Below are positions 59,761-64,000 of a DNA stretch of 64,000 nucleotides, piece after piece; the stretch's first letter is position 1; every line of letters begins with the position of its first letter. The stretch is from Streptomyces sp. Ag109_O5-1. GTDB lineage: Bacteria > Actinomycetota > Actinomycetes > Streptomycetales > Streptomycetaceae. Location: assembly GCF_003814875.1 (NCBI RefSeq), contig NZ_RKQF01000001.1:8680001-8744000 (forward strand), written 5' to 3'. A program made the translations under genes and the position numbers. A model generated the notes under the pieces. It worked only from the letters and a program-made list of their open reading frames with translations, had not been told where the DNA came from and made no database searches.

Positions 59761-60537
59761 GTGAGCGAGAAGAATCGTGACGGAAAGCGGATGGCCCGCG
59801 AGCGGCTGGCGGCCGAGCGCGAGAAGCAGAGGGCCGCGGAGAAGAGGCGGCGCGCGCTCATCGTGGGCGCGAGCGTGGTCTGCGTCCTGGGTCTGGCCGC
59901 GGTGATCGGCATCGTGGCCGCGAACAGGGGCAAGGACAAGAACAGCGCGAGCTCCGGCCCGGTCGTGGCGCCCTCCGGCGCGCAGGGCAAGGACAGCCTC
60001 GCGATCCCGGTCGGCAACGACGGCGCCAAGGCGACGCTCACCGTCTGGGAGGACTTCCGCTGCCCGGCCTGCCAGGCCTTCGAGACGGCGTACCGTCCGA
60101 CGCTCCACGAGCTGGTCGACTCCGGCAAGCTCAGAATCGAGTACCACCTGGCCACGCTGATCGACGGCAACCTCGGCGGCAGCGGCTCCCGGCACGCGGG
60201 CAACGCGGCGGCCTGCGCCCAGGACGCGGGCAAGTTCCGCGACTTCCACGACGTGCTGTACGAGAACCAGCCGAAGGAAACGGACGACGCGTTCTCCAAC
60301 GACGACAAGCTGATCGAGCTGGCCGGCAAGGTCGACGGCCTGGTCACGCCGACGTTCGAGAAGTGCGTGAGGAACGGCACGCACAACGCCTGGGTCGTGA
60401 AGTCCAACGAGGCCTTCCAGGCCGGAAACTTCGGGGGCACGCCGACCGTGCTGCTCGACGGCAAGAACATCTACCAGGACCAGACCATGACCCCGGCCAA
60501 GCTGAAGCAGCTGGTCGAGGATGCGAACAAGGGTTAG
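59761..60537 (+). CDS. membrane-anchored DsbA-like thioredoxin-fold protein
   Basis: 258 aa: charged helix (1-32), membrane segment (33-54), then an extracytoplasmic DsbA-like domain with redox motif CPAC (Cys101, Cys104) and cis-Pro in FGGTPTVLLDG. Two further Cys (AAACAQD and FEKCVRN) could form a structural disulfide. It is a paralogue of the protein at 27895-28713, with near-identical anchor design. GTG 59761 start, 92 bases before lgt. Confidence 0.88.
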   Translation: MSEKNRDGKRMARERLAAEREKQRAAEKRRRALIVGASVVCVLGLAAVIGIVAANRGKDKNSASSGPVVAPSGAQGKDSLAIPVGNDGAKATLTVWEDFRCPACQAFETAYRPTLHELVDSGKLRIEYHLATLIDGNLGGSGSRHAGNAAACAQDAGKFRDFHDVLYENQPKETDDAFSNDDKLIELAGKVDGLVTPTFEKCVRNGTHNAWVVKSNEAFQAGNFGGTPTVLLDGKNIYQDQTMTPAKLKQLVEDANKG

Positions 60538-60629
60538 GGCGGGGTAAGCGATTCTCACGCCCCTGTTATGGAGCCGTAGCCGGGCTGGTTGCCGTCGCCC
60601 CGGTCCGGCACGGTAGCGTCGACCCTGCC

Positions 60630-61634
60630 ATGGAATATCTTGCCTACATTCCCAGCCCTTCGCGCGGAGTGATCCACCTCGGTCCCATCCCGCTGCGCGG
60701 CTACGCGTTCTGCATCATCATCGGTGTCTTCGTAGCCGTCTGGCTCGGAAACAAGCGCTGGATCGCCCGGGGCGGGCGGGCCGGCACCGTGGCCGACATC
60801 GCGGTCTGGGCCGTACCGTTCGGCCTGGTCGGCGGGCGTCTCTACCACGTGATCACGGACTACGAGCTGTACTTCAGCGCGGGCCGTGACTGGGTGGACG
60901 CGTTCAAGGTGTGGCAGGGCGGTCTCGGTATCTGGGGCGCGATCGCGCTCGGCGCGCTGGGCGCGTGGATCGGCTGCCGGCGCCGGGGCATCCCGCTCCC
61001 GGCGTACGCCGACGCCATCGCCCCCGGCATCGCCCTCGCCCAGGCCATCGGCCGCTGGGGCAACTGGTTCAACCAGGAGCTGTACGGCCGCGAGACGCAC
61101 CTTCCGTGGGCCCTGCACATCACCTCCTCCGAGGGCGGCCGGGTCCCGGGCTACTACCACCCGACGTTCCTGTACGAGTCGCTGTGGTGCATCGGCGTCG
61201 CCTTCCTCGTGATGTGGGCCGACCGCCGCTTCACGCTCGGGCACGGGCGGGCGTTCGCGCTGTACGTCGCCGCGTACTGCGTGGGCCGCGGCTGGATCGA
61301 GTACATGCGCGTCGACGACGCCCACCACATCCTCGGGCTGCGGCTCAACGACTGGACCGCGATGATCGTGTTCCTGCTCGCGGTGCTGTACATCGTGATC
61401 TCGGCGAAGAAGCGGCCGGGCCGGGAGGCCGTGGTCGAGCCGGGCGCCGCCGACGGTGAGGCCGACGGCGACAGCGACGCCGACGCCAAGGCCGACGCCG
61501 ACGCCGAGGCCACCGAGGCCGGGGCGGCTTCGGAGGCGGAGGCCACGGCTTCCAAGAGCGCGGCCCAGGCCGAGAACGAGGCCGAGGACGTCGAAGCCAA
61601 GGACGAGGCGGGGTCGGGCACCAAGCAGAGCTGA
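60630..61634 (+). CDS. lgt: Lgt, prolipoprotein diacylglyceryl transferase
   Basis: Transfers diacylglycerol to the lipobox Cys of prolipoproteins, the step before LspA. 334 aa with about seven membrane segments; signature AIGRWGNWFNQELYGRETHLP and YHPTFLYESLW. The last 60 residues are a cytoplasmic Ala/Asp/Glu/Lys-rich low-complexity tail (DADAKADADAEATEA) absent from the enterobacterial enzyme. ATG 60630. Confidence 0.96.
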   Translation: MEYLAYIPSPSRGVIHLGPIPLRGYAFCIIIGVFVAVWLGNKRWIARGGRAGTVADIAVWAVPFGLVGGRLYHVITDYELYFSAGRDWVDAFKVWQGGLGIWGAIALGALGAWIGCRRRGIPLPAYADAIAPGIALAQAIGRWGNWFNQELYGRETHLPWALHITSSEGGRVPGYYHPTFLYESLWCIGVAFLVMWADRRFTLGHGRAFALYVAAYCVGRGWIEYMRVDDAHHILGLRLNDWTAMIVFLLAVLYIVISAKKRPGREAVVEPGAADGEADGDSDADAKADADAEATEAGAASEAEATASKSAAQAENEAEDVEAKDEAGSGTKQS

Positions 61635-61650
61635 CCCGCTCCGATACGAG

Positions 61651-61687
61651 GAAGAGGGCGCCCGGGATCGTACCGGGCGCCCTCTTC
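61651..61687. terminator. bidirectional terminator between lgt and the lyase gene
   Basis: A perfect 15-bp stem (61651-61665 with 61673-61687) with a 7-base loop lies between convergent genes and can end both transcripts. Confidence 0.85.
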
Positions 61688-61770
61688 GCGTGCGGGCCGA
61701 CGGGCCGAGGCGAGCCCGGCACCGCCGGACAGCGCCGCGGCGGTCCTCGCCGTCGCGGCGGAGGAAAATC

Positions 61771-61883
61771 ACCGGCGGATCGCGATCACTGGCCTCTCGG
61801 GATCGTCGGTTGGCGACGTTACCGGCGGATTGGGCTTGCTGGTTCTTGGGATCGTCGGCCGGAGACATCACCGGCGATTGAGC
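61771..61883. repeat. 50-bp imperfect tandem repeat at the lyase gene end
   Basis: Units 61771-61820 and 61821-61869 share ACCGGCGGAT at the start and GGGATCGTCGG near the end, with substitutions and one length difference; a third partial unit (from 61870) is the 3' end of the CoA-ester lyase gene and its stop. The array looks like duplicated gene-end sequence that has diverged. Confidence 0.65.
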
Positions 61884-62689
61884 AAGGAGAGGGTTCTTCG
61901 GGCCGTCGCCACCACTGCCGCGTCGATGAAGCTGCCGTCCGGGAGGGCCTGGGCGCCCTGTTCCGTGGTGGCCGCCTTGATGATCGTCTCGGCCTGCTCC
62001 AGTTCCGCCTCCGTGGGGAGGTAGGCGCGTTCGATGATCGGGAGCTGGCGGGGGTGGATCGCGGCACGGCCCAGGAAGCCCAGGGCGCGGCCGTGCGCGC
62101 AGGACGCGGCCAGGCCCTTGAGGTCACGGGTGTCGGGGTGGACCGACTGGGGCGGTGGCGCGAGGCCCGCCGCCCGCGCGGCCACCACGATCCGGGAACG
62201 GGACCAGTCGAGGCCGATGTCGCCCCGTACGCCCAGGTCGGCCTGTAGGTCGGCCTCGCCGAGGGAGATGCCCCGCAGCGCGGGGTGCGCGGCGGCGATG
62301 GTGTAGGCGTGCTCGATGCCGAGGGCCGACTCGAGGAGGGCGTAGAGGGGGAGAGCGGTGGTCCGGGCCGCGACGTGGTGGATGTCGGAGGGGCCGGTCA
62401 CCTTGGGAAGACGCAGTCCGTCGAGGCCGGGCAGGCCGAGCAAGGCCTCCAGGTCGGCCTTGGCCCAGGGCGTGTCCAGAGCGTTGATCCGGACGTGGAC
62501 CGGAACCGGCTGGGGCTGGGTGAGGAGGTCGGCGGTCGCGGCGCGGGCGCACTCCTTGCGGTCGGGGGCGACCGCGTCCTCCAGGTCGATCACCACCACG
62601 TCCGCGCCGGAGGCCAGCGCCTTGGTGACGACATGCGGCCGGTCACCGGGGACGTACAGCCAGGTCAGGGGGAAGGCGTTGGCGGTCAT
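61868..62689 (-). CDS. CitE/HpcH-type CoA ester lyase
   Basis: 273-aa HpcH/HpaI aldolase-citrate lyase beta family protein, splitting or forming (malyl-, citramalyl-type) CoA esters with Mg2+. LYVPGDRPHVV and VVIDLEDAV are family hallmarks; ALLESALGIEHAY and LGEADLQADLGV hold the metal-binding acids. ATG 62689 overlaps the stop of the CoA-transferase gene (ATGA), so the two are coupled. The substrate is not clear. Confidence 0.88.
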   Translation of the reverse strand: MTANAFPLTWLYVPGDRPHVVTKALASGADVVVIDLEDAVAPDRKECARAATADLLTQPQPVPVHVRINALDTPWAKADLEALLGLPGLDGLRLPKVTGPSDIHHVAARTTALPLYALLESALGIEHAYTIAAAHPALRGISLGEADLQADLGVRGDIGLDWSRSRIVVAARAAGLAPPPQSVHPDTRDLKGLAASCAHGRALGFLGRAAIHPRQLPIIERAYLPTEAELEQAETIIKAATTEQGAQALPDGSFIDAAVVATARRTLSLLNRR

Positions 62690-63903
62690 ACGGCGCCCTC
62701 CTCGCGCAGGGCCCGCTGCTGCGCCCCGGTCAGGCCCAGTTCGGTGAGGACCTCGGCCGTGTCGGCGCCGTGCGGACGGCCGGTCCAGCGGATCGCGCCG
62801 GGGGTCGAAGAGAGCCGGAAGAGGACGTTCTGCATCCGCAGCGGGCCGAGCTCGGGGTCGGGGACGGTGGTGATCGTGTCCAGGGCCCGGTACTGCGGGT
62901 CCTCCATCACGTCCCGTACGTCCTGGATCGGCGCCACCGCCGCCTCCGCCTTCTCGAACTCGGCCAGCACCTCGGCGCGGGTGCGGGCGGCGACCCAGGC
63001 GCCGACGGCCGCGTCGAGGACGTCGGCGTGTGCGGCCCGGTCGGCGCCGGTCGCGAACCACGGCTCGTCGATCAGCTCCGCGCGCCCGACCAGCCGCAGT
63101 ACGCGTTCCGCGATCGACTGGGCCGAGGTGGAGACGGCGACCCAGTTCCCGTCCGCCGTGCGGTAGGTGTTGCGCGGGGCGTTGTTGGTGGAGCGGTTGC
63201 CGGTGCGCTCCTGGACGTAGCCGAGCTGGTCGTACCAGGTGGGCTGCGGCCCGAGGACCGTCAGGATCGGCTCGATGATCGCCATGTCGACGACCTGCCC
63301 CGCGCCGGTACGGTCCCGGGCGGCGAGCGCGGTCATGACGGCGTACGCGGTCGCCAGGGCGGCGATGGAGTCGGCGAGCCCGAACGGCGGCAGCGTCGGA
63401 GGGGCGTCCGGCTCGCCGGTGATCGCGGCGAAACCGCTCATGGCCTCGGCGAGGGTGCCGAAGCCCGGACGGCGGGCGTAGGGCCCGAACTGGCCGAAGG
63501 CGGTGACCCGGGTCAGGATCAGCCCGGGGTTGGCGGCGGAGAGCTCCTCCCACCCCAGGTCCCACTTCTCCAGGGTGCCAGGACGGAAGTTCTCGATGAC
63601 CACGTCGGCGGTCGCGGCGAGCTTCAGCAGCGTCGCGCGGCCGCCCGGCTTGGACAGGTCGAGGGTGATGGCCCGCTTGTTGCGGCCGAGGATCTTCCAC
63701 CACAGTCCGACGCCCTGCTTGGCCGGGCCGTGGCCGCGGGAGGGATCGGGCTTGGCGGGGTGCTCGACCTTGATGACCTCGGCACCGAAGTCACCGAGCA
63801 GGGTGGCGGCGAGGGGCCCGGCGAAGAGGGTCGCGAGATCGAGGACGCGCAGACCGCCGAGGGGCTGGGGCTGTGTGGTCGTACTCATGGCTGTCGTACT
63901 CAT
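62686..63903 (-). CDS. family III CoA-transferase (CaiB/BaiF type)
   Basis: 405 aa from ATG 63903 (ATG 63888 gives 400). The N-terminal GGLRVLDLATLFAGPLAATLLGDFGAEVIKVE and NKRAITLDLSKPGG blocks are typical, and the catalytic Asp is expected in GQVVDMAIIEP. It overlaps the next gene upstream (stop at 63900-63902) and the lyase downstream, forming a coupled - strand operon for metabolism of an organic acid CoA ester. Confidence 0.9.
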   Translation of the reverse strand: MSTTAMSTTTQPQPLGGLRVLDLATLFAGPLAATLLGDFGAEVIKVEHPAKPDPSRGHGPAKQGVGLWWKILGRNKRAITLDLSKPGGRATLLKLAATADVVIENFRPGTLEKWDLGWEELSAANPGLILTRVTAFGQFGPYARRPGFGTLAEAMSGFAAITGEPDAPPTLPPFGLADSIAALATAYAVMTALAARDRTGAGQVVDMAIIEPILTVLGPQPTWYDQLGYVQERTGNRSTNNAPRNTYRTADGNWVAVSTSAQSIAERVLRLVGRAELIDEPWFATGADRAAHADVLDAAVGAWVAARTRAEVLAEFEKAEAAVAPIQDVRDVMEDPQYRALDTITTVPDPELGPLRMQNVLFRLSSTPGAIRWTGRPHGADTAEVLTELGLTGAQQRALREEGAV

Positions 63904-64000
63904 CCGGTGTACTGGGCCTCGATCTCCGGGCGGTACGGCATCGACGTCGACGCCCCCTCCCGCTGTACGGCGAGCGCCGCCGCGGCGGCCGCCCAGGACA
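63900..64000 (-). CDS. 3' end of an unidentified gene
   Basis: Only the last 33 codons are in the window, on the - strand, ending EIEAQYTG then TGA. The alanine-rich stretch before it (SWAAAAAALAVQREGAS) does not identify a family. Its stop overlaps the CoA-transferase start, so it belongs to the same operon. Confidence 0.6.
   Translation of the reverse strand, partial: SWAAAAAALAVQREGASTSMPYRPEIEAQYTG

Noticed and set aside
1..64000. CRISPR array, prophage, transposase, att site or replication origin
   Set aside because: No regular spacer-repeat array, integrase/transposase motifs or DnaA-box cluster were seen on reading both strands.

Overview
The window is chromosomal DNA from a Streptomyces species or a very close actinomycete. 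It is very GC-rich, codons strongly favour G/C in third position, GTG starts and 4-base start/stop overlaps are common, and gene content and order match the Streptomyces core chromosome: a division and cell-wall cluster with sepF and divIVA, ileS behind a T-box, his and trp genes lying together, and the small actinomycete gene trpM. No phage, transposase, CRISPR array, rRNA or tRNA gene was recognised. Nearly everything is core metabolism and cell biology.

Layout. (1) 85-14298, + strand: murE-murF-mraY-murD-ftsW-murG-ftsQ-ftsZ-pgeF-PLP homeostasis protein-sepF-yggT-divIVA. These genes make lipid II, build the Z ring and direct polar growth; the only sizeable gap is the regulatory region before ftsZ. 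(2) 14341-18650: a strong terminator after divIVA, a small pseudogene with several lesions, then ileS on the - strand with a translational T-box leader. (3) 18651-26130: a DksA/TraR zinc-finger protein with an H1-like tail, lspA, an RluD-type pseudouridine synthase, a GNAT, a cation/proton antiporter, an SDR, a MscS channel and a dienelactone-hydrolase-like protein. (4) 26130-30897, - strand: secreted PhoD phosphatase, membrane-anchored DsbA-like protein, membrane protein, DUF2252 protein. (5) 31201-41781: dnaE, a 59-aa - strand gene, a NYN-domain protein, an ABC exporter pair, a 24-aa ribosomal protein bL37, YbaK deacylase, LON-domain protein and a hypothetical. (6) 41938-49420: a membrane protein, divergent from the his operon hisD-hisC-hisB-(54-aa membrane protein)-hisH-priA-ridA-hisF. 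(7) 49488-52508: ArsR-type regulator with a large operator dyad and an MFS exporter, then VOC and TIGR03085 genes on the - strand. (8) 52591-61634: hisI-trpE, three small membrane proteins, trpC-trpM-trpB-trpA, a second DsbA-like protein and lgt. (9) 61868-64000, - strand: CoA-ester lyase, family III CoA-transferase and the 3' end of another gene.

How it fits together. The his and trp sections share the isomerase PriA: no trpF is present, and PriA is known in Streptomyces to do both the HisA and TrpF steps. Points of most interest are the ftsZ upstream dyads, the T-box whose last hairpin hides the ileS ribosome binding site, the small genes bL37, the 54-aa his-operon protein and the 59-aa protein, the 35-codon ORF stitched between ABC genes, a frameshifted pseudogene whose lesions can be read base by base, and a dispersed palindromic repeat family, one copy of which supplies the C-terminus of TrpM. 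I did not find a convincing wholly new multi-gene system.
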